A stretch of DNA of 64,000 bases from UBA1845 sp002338715 (lineage in GTDB: Bacteria; Planctomycetota; Phycisphaerae; UBA1845). The stretch is taken from assembly GCA_035344155.1 (NCBI GenBank), contig DAORAL010000010.1:1-64000 (forward strand), in the 5' to 3' direction. Each line of letters opens with the position of its first letter. Positions within the stretch are counted from its first letter, which is position 1. A model generated the notes under the pieces. That model was not told where the DNA came from, searched no databases, and saw only the letters and a list, made by a program, of their open reading frames with translations. Positions 9,284-18,095 of the stretch are shown piece by piece. Both the position numbers and the translations under genes were made by a program.

Positions 9284-10198
9284 ATGCGAAAGCTGGAATC
9301 AAAGGTTCTTGTGGGAATTCTCATGGTAGCGTGTGGGGCCGCGAAGGCATCTGAGTTCATCCCCAACGATTTCTACACCACCCACTATTCCTCCAATACG
9401 ATCAACCACTTTGATTCGTCCGGAACAATGGTCGATTCAGTTGCCATACCGGATCCGTTGGCCGAAGACATTCGGGGACTGGCCTTCGGTCCCGATGGAC
9501 TGCTCTATGCTGTCGCTGAACGAGACAGCGGATTCGCCGTCCTCGCATTGGATGCGAATGGCCATGTTCAGCAGACGTTCACTTACACAACCAATTACAT
9601 CGGAGGCAACTCCTCATACGGCAAGATCGCTTTCGATAACCAAAACCAATTCTACGTAGGCGGAGGAGGAGGACTGGTCAGTTTTGATGTCGGCAGTCCA
9701 ACTTCTGGGGCTCTGATCCACAACGAAGGGACATACGATGTCGAAGCCCTTCCATCAGGCAATCTCATACTTGTGACCTCAAACGATCTTATAGAGATCA
9801 CCAACTCGGGCTCACTGGTGCGTAACATCGACCCCGTTGGCATAACTTTCACCGAGAACAGGGGCGTGGAGTACGATCCGTCAACAAACAATATCTTTGT
9901 GACAATGCTCGGCCACTCGGGCGCTCAATTTCAACTCATGAAACTGAACGGCGATACGGGACAACTTCTGTCAAGCGTAGCGCACACTTATGCTGACGAT
10001 ATGTTCCTAACCAGCGATGGTCGGCTGATCGTGGGAAGCAGTTCGCAGAGTCCAGCTTTTTTCACAACCGACCCTGAGTACGTTTCATCGTTTGCTGGTG
10101 ACGACCAGGTGTTTGTGACACAGTATGTCCCTGAACCCGCAACGGCACTCTTGCTTGGGCTGGGAACGGTCTTCGTCGCGAGCCGGCGAAGGAGATAG
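9284..10198 (+). CDS. PEP-CTERM protein, propeller-like
   Basis: A 304-residue exported protein. A signal peptide (about 1-22, ending AKAS) is followed by repeated beta segments such as IRGLAFGPDGLLYAVAE and YGKIAFDNQNQFYVGGGG, typical of NHL or SMP-30-like propellers. The C-terminus is a full PEP-CTERM sorting signal: VPEPATALLLGLG, hydrophobic helix, then SRRRR. The exosortase system should process it at the cell surface. The ATG at 9284 has AAAGGGAGAG ideally placed upstream. No operon partner; the next gene is convergent. Function is probably structural or binding. Confidence 0.85.
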   Translation: MRKLESKVLVGILMVACGAAKASEFIPNDFYTTHYSSNTINHFDSSGTMVDSVAIPDPLAEDIRGLAFGPDGLLYAVAERDSGFAVLALDANGHVQQTFTYTTNYIGGNSSYGKIAFDNQNQFYVGGGGGLVSFDVGSPTSGALIHNEGTYDVEALPSGNLILVTSNDLIEITNSGSLVRNIDPVGITFTENRGVEYDPSTNNIFVTMLGHSGAQFQLMKLNGDTGQLLSSVAHTYADDMFLTSDGRLIVGSSSQSPAFFTTDPEYVSSFAGDDQVFVTQYVPEPATALLLGLGTVFVASRRRR

Positions 10199-10243
10199 GC
10201 AGTCATCCTCTAATGACATTTGATTCCGCAGCAGGCGTAATAG

Positions 10244-11773
10244 CTACAACTGCCGATCCAGCCGGCGGTAGTGGATGGCCTCGGAGATGTGTTCGGCACG
10301 GATGTCGGCGCTTTCGGCCAGATCGGCGATCGTTCTGGCCACGCGCAGAATCTTATCGTGGGCTCGGGCGGACAATCCCAATTCATTCATCGCCTGCTTG
10401 AGTATCTGCTCTGACGTTGCGTCAATCTTGCAGTGCGTGCGCAGTTGCTTTGAACTCATGCGCGCGTTGATCATGGTACCGTTGTCTGTAAAGCGATTCT
10501 GCTGGGCGGCGCGGGCCGACATCACCTGCCCGCGCAATTCGCTTGATGGCGTTCCGTCGCGCTCGTTTCGCAGTTGCGAGAAGGGGACGGCTGGCACTTC
10601 GACGTGGATGTCGATGCGGTCGATCAAAGGCCCGCTGATCCGGGCAAGGTACTTATCAATCTGCGGCGGGCTGCATTTGCACGGCTTGCGCGGATCGGTG
10701 AAGTACCCGCACGGGCACGGGTTCATCGCCGCCACCAGCATGAACGATGCCGGAAAGACTGCCGTCGTGTGCGCCCGGGCGATCGTGACCTCGCCATCTT
10801 CAAGCGGCTGACGCAGCGCTTCGAGCGATGTGCGATTGAACTCCGGAAACTCGTCGAGAAAAAGCACGCCATGGTGCGCAAGTGAAACCTCGCCGGCCTG
10901 CGGAATCGTACCACCGCCAACCAAGGCGGCAGTACTCGCCGAATGATGCGGCGCACGCACGGGCCGCGTCGCCAACAGCGCCTCACCGCGCCGCAGTTCA
11001 CCCGACACCGAATGAATCCGTGTCGTCTCCAGCGATTCTGTCAGCGTCAATTGCGGTAGTATTGTTGGCAGGCGCTTGGCCAACATCGTCTTGCCCGATC
11101 CGGGTGGACCGAGCAAAAGCACATTGTGCCCGCCAGCCGCTGCGATGGTCAGCGCGCGTTTGACATGATCCTGCCCGCGCACGTCGCTGAAATCGACGTC
11201 GTATCGCGATAGCTTTTTCAGCGCGTCATACGGATCAACGAAAACGGGATCGATGGGAAGTTGACCGGAAAGAAAACCGACGGCTTCGGTCAGCGACGAA
11301 ACGGGAATGATCTCCACACCGTCGACAACCGCAGCTTCTTCCGCGTTGTCAGCCGGCAACACCAGACCGCGCAGTCCCAGCGCCTTGACCAGAAGCGCCA
11401 CCGACAGCGCCCCACGCATCGGCCGAACACGACCATCGAGCGCCAACTCGCCGGTAACCAGATATGCATCCGTCAGTTCGGGAACGACGCTGCCTGACGC
11501 GAAGATAATCCCCAGTGCCATCGGCAAGTCGAACACCGGCCCCTCCTTGCGAAGGTCTGCCGGCGCGAGGTTCACCACCGTTTTGTGACGGGGGAAATCG
11601 TAGCCGCTGTTGTGCATCGCGCTGCGGACGCGCTCGACGCTTTCTTTGACGGCTGCATCGGGAAGGCCAACGATCGTCGCAGCCGCAAACCCGCGCGACG
11701 CGATGTCAACTTCCACTTCGACGGGCTCTGCCTGAATGCCGCAGAATGCCACGCTATTAAGTCGGGCAATCAT
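10244..11773 (-). CDS. comM: ComM/YifB-type Mg chelatase-like AAA+ ATPase
   Basis: A 509-residue protein of usual family length. In the competent bacteria where it has been studied, ComM is a hexameric helicase that promotes branch migration during integration of transforming DNA. Order: N-terminal Lon-protease-like fold (about 1-170, opening MIARLNSVAFCGIQA), AAA+ core with Walker A GPPGSGKT near residue 220 and Walker B LFLDEFPEF, a Cys-rich loop NPCPCGYF and PCKCSPPQ, and a C-terminal lid ending HYRRLDRQL. All expected motifs are present. It is monocistronic here; a decayed second copy of its 3' end lies at 8534-8600. Confidence 0.92.
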   Translation of the reverse strand: MIARLNSVAFCGIQAEPVEVEVDIASRGFAAATIVGLPDAAVKESVERVRSAMHNSGYDFPRHKTVVNLAPADLRKEGPVFDLPMALGIIFASGSVVPELTDAYLVTGELALDGRVRPMRGALSVALLVKALGLRGLVLPADNAEEAAVVDGVEIIPVSSLTEAVGFLSGQLPIDPVFVDPYDALKKLSRYDVDFSDVRGQDHVKRALTIAAAGGHNVLLLGPPGSGKTMLAKRLPTILPQLTLTESLETTRIHSVSGELRRGEALLATRPVRAPHHSASTAALVGGGTIPQAGEVSLAHHGVLFLDEFPEFNRTSLEALRQPLEDGEVTIARAHTTAVFPASFMLVAAMNPCPCGYFTDPRKPCKCSPPQIDKYLARISGPLIDRIDIHVEVPAVPFSQLRNERDGTPSSELRGQVMSARAAQQNRFTDNGTMINARMSSKQLRTHCKIDATSEQILKQAMNELGLSARAHDKILRVARTIADLAESADIRAEHISEAIHYRRLDRQL

Positions 11774-11870
11774 CGAACCGATTCTTATGCTGAAATGGCC
11801 CGACCGCCATTTGGATTAGTTGATCTAAGACACAGCTATGTTACGCCAACTGCACTTAGTTTACCACATT

Positions 11871-12839
11871 CTACGACTCGTCGCGCCAGATAGCCTCAAC
11901 ATTCGCGTCATCCATCACTTCAAACGTGCATTCGCGATTTGAACCGCACGATGCCGCATCGCCGTCCCACCGATCGAACATCTCCGAACAATCGCCGCTG
12001 ACGACATCGCAGCCGTTCGTGTCCTTGGCATTGAGCGTGATCATCGTACCCGTTTTGACCTGTCCACCCGACCGAGCGTTGCACACGTCGTTGGTCATTC
12101 CGCTGATGTCGCTGTCGCCGGGCCGGCCCAATCGCTCGGGCGCATCGATGGTCAAGTCATAGCATCCGCCCGTCAGTTGCGGCTTGACTTCATCCGACTT
12201 GACGATGCTCACGGTGGGCATGCTCTTGAAGACGGCTGTCACGTCCTTGTCAGAATTCATCTCAATGACGGCCACGCCCTCTTCGGGCATGCTTCCAACA
12301 TCACCTTCAAACTTGGAGAACTCATGGTTAAACGGCGACGTCAGATTGGCGTCATCGTTGAGCGGCAGTGCGGAAATCACGCCCCGGGCTTCAACGGCGA
12401 TCAGCGTCACCGTCTGCCCTTTCTGAATCATGACTTCCCGCACATCCGGATCGCTGCTGCTGGAAACGCCGATCGATAGATTGAAGTTGGAGTATGGCGC
12501 ATTCTCGCGCGTGTACGCAACCGAATCGATGACGCGATACACCGTCATCCCTTCCGTGTCGCCATCGCCACGCAGCGTCAACGTCAATCGAAATGGCCCA
12601 TCACCTGCGTCGCCACCATCCGAAGAATCGCCGCCCATATCGTCATTGCCGACACCGTTCGTACAAATCCCGTTGGTGTCCATGTTGTCGAAACCGTTCG
12701 TGCAAACGTCGCCCGAACCATTCCCGTTGCCATCACCACCATTGCCAGACGGCGGTACAGTGCATCCGACCGTCGAGACCAACGCAAACAGCGCCGCCAT
12801 TCCCAGCCCCCGAAAGTTACAAACAATGCGCATCATCAT
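11871..12839 (-). CDS. Lipoprotein with InlB-type beta repeat
   Basis: A 322-residue predicted lipoprotein. The signal segment (about 12-25) ends in STVGC, followed by a low-complexity Gly/Asn/Asp linker (about 30-80) containing the near-repeats CTNGFDNMDTNG and CTNGVGNDDMG. The remainder is beta-rich. The C-terminus, EMFDRWDGDAASCGSNREC then DDANVEAIW, resembles the divergent InlB B-repeat domain, in which a Trp/Asp core and a strand ending in AxW recur. Surface-exposed role is likely; partner unknown. Three ATG codons in a row open the gene, so the exact start is uncertain by two codons. Confidence 0.7.
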   Translation of the reverse strand: MMMRIVCNFRGLGMAALFALVSTVGCTVPPSGNGGDGNGNGSGDVCTNGFDNMDTNGICTNGVGNDDMGGDSSDGGDAGDGPFRLTLTLRGDGDTEGMTVYRVIDSVAYTRENAPYSNFNLSIGVSSSSDPDVREVMIQKGQTVTLIAVEARGVISALPLNDDANLTSPFNHEFSKFEGDVGSMPEEGVAVIEMNSDKDVTAVFKSMPTVSIVKSDEVKPQLTGGCYDLTIDAPERLGRPGDSDISGMTNDVCNARSGGQVKTGTMITLNAKDTNGCDVVSGDCSEMFDRWDGDAASCGSNRECTFEVMDDANVEAIWRDES

Positions 12840-12881
12840 TCTCCAATCATAAGAATGCCGGCCCGGAACAAACGCATGCGA

Positions 12882-14258
12882 TTAGTTGGGCTTAACCACC
12901 ACCGCAACTTGCTTCTTAGCGTCGAAAATCGCCTTGGCAGCCGCTTGAATGTCTTTGTCCGTCAAAGCATCGAGTGCTTTTGCGAGATTCGCCGAATCAA
13001 CCTGCAGCTGCTCGCAGCGGCCAATCGAATACGCGACGCCGTACAGATTCCCCTGGAACATCTGGCGTGGAAACTCGACCATCCTCAGAATCATCCCGAG
13101 CATCTTTTTGGTTAACTGCGTTTCCATGGGTGTCAGCGGTTTCTTGATCGCCGCATCCAGCATGACGCGGAGCGCTGCGATCGATTCCTCGTCCGACTTG
13201 TCAGGTTGCAACGGTGCGGAAATCGAAATGACGGCTGGATCGTCGACCGGACTGAACATCACTTGCGTCCCGCTGGCCATCACGTTTTGAAACATGCGAC
13301 TGACGATCACCAGACAAGCCGCATAGTGCGTGTCGTTCGGCATCGGTGCGGCAAACGCGATCCCCGCATAGGGTTTTGCACCCGGCATCTTCGGCGTGAT
13401 TGCGATCGTGTGAATCGCGCCAACCTTGGCCGGTCCGGGCTGATCCACGACAATCGGAACGTTGCCAGCCGGTATGTCCCCGAAGTGCTTTTCGATGAGC
13501 CCCTTCGCCTCATCCGCATCGAAGTCGCCGGCCAACACGATCAACGCATTCGACGGTTTGTAGTGATCCAGCCACCAATGGATCACATCGTTGAGCCCGA
13601 TCAACTTCACCTGTTCAGGCACGCCACCTTTGCGGTGACCGGTCGTCGATGGAAAAAGGTTGTCGCGGGCGTGATTCATCACTGCCAACTGCGGAAATCC
13701 GCCAAACATGTTTCCCACTTCTTCCAACAGTCGCGGAACTTCGCGATCAAGGTCGGCTTGCGTCGGATTCAAGAATCCCATCCGGGCGGCTGCATCTTCG
13801 ATCTCGTTCGCCAACCGATCTTTCTCAAACACCGTCGCGATGATCGTGTAGTCGTCGCCCGTCTGCGCATTCCAGCCGAGCGGATAACGCTGCATGTACT
13901 GATGCACGGTACGCGATGGTTCCTTGCCCGCCTCTGCGGTCACATAAATGTGCTCAACCAGATGCGACAGACCCGACTTGCCCTCGGGATCATGCGAACC
14001 GCCCACACCGAACAAGACATCCAGCGCGATGTGCTTTGCTTTATTCGTCGGGTAGAGGATGTAAGTCAGCCCGTTTTCGAGCTTGTGGCGGGTTGCACCT
14101 TCGGGAAGGGGTCGAACGACGCCAGGCTCAGCCGCCACTTCCTTCGCGGGCGGATCTTGCACCGCGCTCTCCGCCTTGGCCACGGGCTCAACATCATCGC
14201 CCTTGCTGCATCCGGAAAATGCAAGAAACACGACCGCTATCAAATGCAAAAGGCGCAT
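12882..14258 (-). CDS. M16-family zinc metallopeptidase lipoprotein
   Basis: A 458-residue exported peptidase. A lipoprotein signal (FLAFSGC, Cys near residue 16) anchors it to a membrane. The M16A domain begins at RHKLENGLTYILYP; the inverted zinc motif HxxEH is seen as HLVEH, with the distal glutamate expected in the helix RLANEIEDAAARMGF. A C-terminal M16-type non-catalytic half follows (IALVLAGDFD-like segment ALIVLAGDFDADEAKGLIEKHFGDIP). Processing peptidases of this family cut peptides inside a closed two-lobed chamber. The start at 14258 has GGAG eight bases upstream and gives a good signal peptide. Substrate unknown. Confidence 0.85.
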   Translation of the reverse strand: MRLLHLIAVVFLAFSGCSKGDDVEPVAKAESAVQDPPAKEVAAEPGVVRPLPEGATRHKLENGLTYILYPTNKAKHIALDVLFGVGGSHDPEGKSGLSHLVEHIYVTAEAGKEPSRTVHQYMQRYPLGWNAQTGDDYTIIATVFEKDRLANEIEDAAARMGFLNPTQADLDREVPRLLEEVGNMFGGFPQLAVMNHARDNLFPSTTGHRKGGVPEQVKLIGLNDVIHWWLDHYKPSNALIVLAGDFDADEAKGLIEKHFGDIPAGNVPIVVDQPGPAKVGAIHTIAITPKMPGAKPYAGIAFAAPMPNDTHYAACLVIVSRMFQNVMASGTQVMFSPVDDPAVISISAPLQPDKSDEESIAALRVMLDAAIKKPLTPMETQLTKKMLGMILRMVEFPRQMFQGNLYGVAYSIGRCEQLQVDSANLAKALDALTDKDIQAAAKAIFDAKKQVAVVVKPN

Positions 14259-14384
14259 AATCGCTACTCCAACAAGGCAGACTATCGATCGGGCCACCAC
14301 GTGATGCACGCCAGCCGGCGAACCCGTGGGCCGAAAAGGGAAATGCTGGTAAGTACCGGTAGAGCGACCCGGAAATATGCTCGA

Positions 14385-17243
14385 CTATGGCCCGTTCTCT
14401 GTCAATTCGAGCGTGCCCAGGTAGTAGAAACCGTTGGCGTTGGTGTTAGCCGCCCCTTTGGTCACCGTGATGACGATTTCGTTTTGCGCGTTCGGAGCAA
14501 CGCCGGTCACCGTCACAACATTCGAATCGTTGCCAGCCGCATCGAGCGAAACCGTGGTCGTCGCGGCGCCACTGATCTGATAGTCGGTCGTGCGATTGTC
14601 CCCCACGCCCAAACGCGACGCACTGATAATGAAGTCGTAGGTCGCTGACGGATTCAACCCGGTCAGCGTCATCTCTGCCGTCGGATAAACACCGCCCGAA
14701 AAGGTCACGTCGTTGCCAAAGAGCGAATCCTGCGTCGCCGTCGCGGGATAGTTGCGAAGCGCCAAATCGCTACCGCCTGCCGGCGCGGTTGTCCCGTTGG
14801 GGTTCGACCCGTTGAACCGAAGTGTCGGCGACATCGCGAGCGTGATTCCCGTATCGACGTCGGCGACATTGTGCAGCGCGATCGATGATGTGAAATTGGT
14901 CGCGTGAACGTTGTTCCAATACAAAAGTTCGCCAACCGTCTGCGCCCCACTCCCGCCGAAATCGATAAGAATGGTCGAATTGCTCGATGCCGGCGTCACC
15001 GTCAACGCCACACTGCCAACCGCATCCACAAAGCCAGCCGACGTTGCAGTGACGGTTGCGGAATACATCCCGACAGCCAATCCCGTCGCGTCAGCCGTCA
15101 CGGCAAAAGACGTCGCGGTCGGCGTGGTAGCCGGTACGCTGAGCCATGTCGGCGGAAGCGACGTATCATTATCAATTGCACTCAGCGACACGACCGGCGA
15201 ACTGCCGTCACTCGTCGAAACCGTCATGTTCTGTGCGTCCTGATTCGCGCCGGCTTCGATGCTGAACTGCACAAGCGAAGGTGCGATGCTCAACTCGGGA
15301 ACTTCCGGAAGCGTCCGCAACTGCAAACTTTGAAAGTCTTCCAGATCAACATCGCCGTCGCTGTCTTCGTCCACGAAACAACAGTCAAGCCCGATGGCCA
15401 TTGGATAACATGGCGGCAGTGCACACGGCCCGCTCGAACACTCGGCCATCGCGCCGCCATCATCCAGCGGCACGCTGACGCGAACGTTGTCATAAATAAC
15501 AAACGAATTGCCCGTCGTGTTCTGACCCGAGAAGTGATCGAAGAATCCCAGCATGATCGTACCGGCATCAAACCCGGACGCATTCGCCTCTTGCGAAATC
15601 ACCGCGCCATTGAGTCGCCACGTCACCACGCCATCAAACTGTTCGATCTCACCCGTCACCCACTGGCGTCCCGGCGATCCCGAAACCGACGCACCAACCG
15701 GGTCACCCGCAACCGACGGAAACAATCCGGTAAATAGCGACTGGCCGTTGTCCCATTGCGCCATCGCCCGCCGCGTCGGAGCCGCAGCGTTGTTGCCCCA
15801 ATACGCGTTGTAGTCCTTGATCGAACCATCGAGCGACGTCGAACCCGGCGAAATGTCACCGTCACTGGCGGCAGCGAAGTATACGCCATCGGTATCGCTG
15901 CCCACGTCAGCCGACGCGTTGAGTCGCGTGCCGTCGTGGTTGATCCCTGCGCAGGCATGTTCGGTCGATCCGCCCGAATCCCAGCTGATGTACATATCCC
16001 ACGTCAGTTTGAAATCACCTGCAAAGCTTTCGCCGATCGGGTATGCCGAAATCCCAGAAGCGTCTGCCGGTCCTGCCGCCGTGTTGGCTTCCATCATCAA
16101 CCCGCGCGTGCTGCCGCCCGTCGAATTCGGCGCGGAGGGTATCGAACGCGTGCTGTAGTCAAAATAAAACGCAGCGGTGTCACCCGCATCTTTCGCGACC
16201 GTGGTCCACGACGCGCTCGTATCCGAATCGAAATCGTCGCCCCACACTTGCAGGTAAATCCGCTCGCATTCGTCGGGCGTACCGTTGGTGTTGCAGTCGA
16301 TGCTCGTGCCGCCTGCGATGTCGCAATCGTCGGGAGCGCCGTTTCCGTTGCAGTCATCTTCAAACGAATCGGGAATGCAATTCGAGTTGCAGTCCAGGCC
16401 CGCGGCTCCGCATCCGTACCCCAGAATCAGGTCAGCCGTCACCTGCAACTCTGTCGCTTCCTGATCGCTCAAACTCGCCAGCACTTTCGGTGAACCAAAC
16501 GTCGGCGATTGATACACCGTGCCGAAGATCACCAAAGCCGCCAGGTACGTTCCGCGCGAGTTGGCATGGTACATGTCCGTTGCGTGCAGATTGTCCCAAC
16601 CGGTCGCCTCCCACGCGTCACCCACCGGCGCAACCGTCGCCGACCCTACGCCAAATGCCGCGTCGACATCCTGCCGCGCGAGTTCGTATCCATCGCGCAG
16701 CTCCTGCTGCATCTGCGCGGGCCCGCCCGGAAACGATGGCGGATCACCCGTATACACAGAATGGCCCGGTTCACGCGCCCATGTCTCGTACAAAACCGCG
16801 CTGGCCGCAGGACTGTGATTGCGCGCGACCGTAAACAGCCCAACCAGATCCGCACGAAACTGCGCGAGGTTTCCGATGTGCGTGGGGCGCGTCGAGAACC
16901 CCTGTAAGACAATATGATCCCACTGAAACCCGGACGTGGGCACGAAGTCCACCGGGTTGGTGATGACGTCGGTGTTGTTGGCCAAGTGCCACGTCAGCGT
17001 CTGACCGCTGACAGCCGCATTCTCAACATTCGGTGCGGGATGACCTGCAGCCACCGCCAACTGCCCGAACACCCCGGGAACACCGCCAGCCGACTGCGCC
17101 TCGGTCGACCCGATCCCGATCGTGAAGCTGTTGCCATAAAACAAGATGGTGCGGGGCTCTTCAGAGCCAGCCAACGCATTGACGGCGAACAAGCCGCAAA
17201 GCGAAACGGCAACGATCGTTGAGATGTAAGGTTTGCGATTCAT
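14385..17243 (-). CDS. Large exported SGNH-hydrolase-like protein with calcium-loop and beta modules
   Basis: A 952-residue secreted protein. Signal peptide to about residue 25 (NALA). Residues 30-280 form an SGNH/GDSL-like esterase domain: block I is ILFYGNSFT, and the C-terminal Asp-His block is DMYHANSRGTYLA. Then calcium-loop repeats DCNSNCIPDSFEDDCNGNGAPDDCD and DCNTNGTPDECE (about 285-335), a 190-residue concanavalin-like module (about 338-545, opening DDFDSDTSASW) shared with the gene at 18096, a dockerin-like stub, an Ig-like segment and a final beta domain beginning ILIDFGGSGAQTVG. Probably deacylates or binds extracellular polysaccharide; that is inference. Catalytic Asn for Asp in GDS is tolerated in some SGNH enzymes. 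Confidence 0.75.
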   Translation of the reverse strand: MNRKPYISTIVAVSLCGLFAVNALAGSEEPRTILFYGNSFTIGIGSTEAQSAGGVPGVFGQLAVAAGHPAPNVENAAVSGQTLTWHLANNTDVITNPVDFVPTSGFQWDHIVLQGFSTRPTHIGNLAQFRADLVGLFTVARNHSPAASAVLYETWAREPGHSVYTGDPPSFPGGPAQMQQELRDGYELARQDVDAAFGVGSATVAPVGDAWEATGWDNLHATDMYHANSRGTYLAALVIFGTVYQSPTFGSPKVLASLSDQEATELQVTADLILGYGCGAAGLDCNSNCIPDSFEDDCNGNGAPDDCDIAGGTSIDCNTNGTPDECERIYLQVWGDDFDSDTSASWTTVAKDAGDTAAFYFDYSTRSIPSAPNSTGGSTRGLMMEANTAAGPADASGISAYPIGESFAGDFKLTWDMYISWDSGGSTEHACAGINHDGTRLNASADVGSDTDGVYFAAASDGDISPGSTSLDGSIKDYNAYWGNNAAAPTRRAMAQWDNGQSLFTGLFPSVAGDPVGASVSGSPGRQWVTGEIEQFDGVVTWRLNGAVISQEANASGFDAGTIMLGFFDHFSGQNTTGNSFVIYDNVRVSVPLDDGGAMAECSSGPCALPPCYPMAIGLDCCFVDEDSDGDVDLEDFQSLQLRTLPEVPELSIAPSLVQFSIEAGANQDAQNMTVSTSDGSSPVVSLSAIDNDTSLPPTWLSVPATTPTATSFAVTADATGLAVGMYSATVTATSAGFVDAVGSVALTVTPASSNSTILIDFGGSGAQTVGELLYWNNVHATNFTSSIALHNVADVDTGITLAMSPTLRFNGSNPNGTTAPAGGSDLALRNYPATATQDSLFGNDVTFSGGVYPTAEMTLTGLNPSATYDFIISASRLGVGDNRTTDYQISGAATTTVSLDAAGNDSNVVTVTGVAPNAQNEIVITVTKGAANTNANGFYYLGTLELTENGP

Positions 17244-17303
17244 GCTGCCAGTGTAGCACGCCGGGCATGGCCATCACAACGCCCGATTGACCGGTCTGGC
17301 GGG

Positions 17304-17753
17304 CTAGTAGTTTTTGGCGTCGACGTGATTAACGCGATTGTAGAGGGCGAGCGTGTCCGCGTTGTTGCCCTGCCACGGGACGCGGGTGTGGAACAAGCCG
17401 TTGGCTTGGTTGTACCAATAGATGATGGGGCCGCCGTTGCTGTGCTTGATGTCCAACTCCAGCTTGCCGTCAATGTTCTGGACGGTCAGTGACGCGGGGC
17501 CATCGGTGTAGGGATTTGTTGGCAACCCCGGCGGCGAAAACCAGTTGTCGTCAATGGCGGTCGGCCACTCTCCATGGGTCGCGAAATACTCGCCGATTTT
17601 ACGTTGAACGATGCCAATCAACTGACTGGCTGCGATGTGATCCGCTTCTGTCGTTGCGTTCGCAAACTGTGGCACAACGATCGCTGCAAGAATACCAATC
17701 ACGATCACCACGATGAGCACTTCAACCAATGTAAACGCACTGCGAGAATTCAT
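17304..17753 (-). CDS. Type II secretion/type IV pilin-like pseudopilin
   Basis: A 149-residue pseudopilin. It starts MNSRSAFTLVEVLIVVIVIG, the classic type III signal: a short basic leader, the prepilin peptidase site just before Phe, Glu at +5 and a 20-residue hydrophobic helix ending AAIVVPQFA. The globular part (about 40-149) resembles major pseudopilins of the GspG/PulG type, including WYNQANGLFHTRVP near the end. After cleavage and N-methylation it would assemble into a short periplasmic fibre. No other secretion gene is nearby; in planctomycetes such pseudopilin genes are commonly scattered. The open frame extends upstream, but only this start gives the leader. Confidence 0.85.
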   Translation of the reverse strand: MNSRSAFTLVEVLIVVIVIGILAAIVVPQFANATTEADHIAASQLIGIVQRKIGEYFATHGEWPTAIDDNWFSPPGLPTNPYTDGPASLTVQNIDGKLELDIKHSNGGPIIYWYNQANGLFHTRVPWQGNNADTLALYNRVNHVDAKNY

Positions 17754-18020
17754 AGTCGAGTTCCGATTGTCCCCTGATGCAATTGTGAGGCCTGTGCAGA
17801 AAATACCCCAGCAACTCGGTACGCATGTGCATCGACTCAAAACCAAACCGACTTGTTTTTTTGATCCACGACATCGCCCCGACAAGGAAGTGTCCAATAA
17901 TTCCGCCTGCACAGAGGCCCCCTGGTCTCTGGCACGGGCCAAACCTCACGCCGTCACGATTCGCGATTTTCTAAAAGCCCGTCTTTCCGCTGGCCGAAGT
18001 CGCCTTTGCCCGCGGATTGG

Positions 18021-18051
18021 TTGCAATTCACCCGGCCAGATTCGCTATACT
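18021..18051 (+). promoter_or_regulatory. Possible sigma-70 promoter for the gene at 18096
   Basis: TTGCAA at 18021 and TATACT at 18046, spaced 19 bases, which is slightly long. Transcription would begin about 40 bases before the ATG at 18096. Confidence 0.35.
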
Positions 18052-18095
18052 GGAGGACCGATATCTTATGTCTCACGGCCCAGGGATTCGATTTG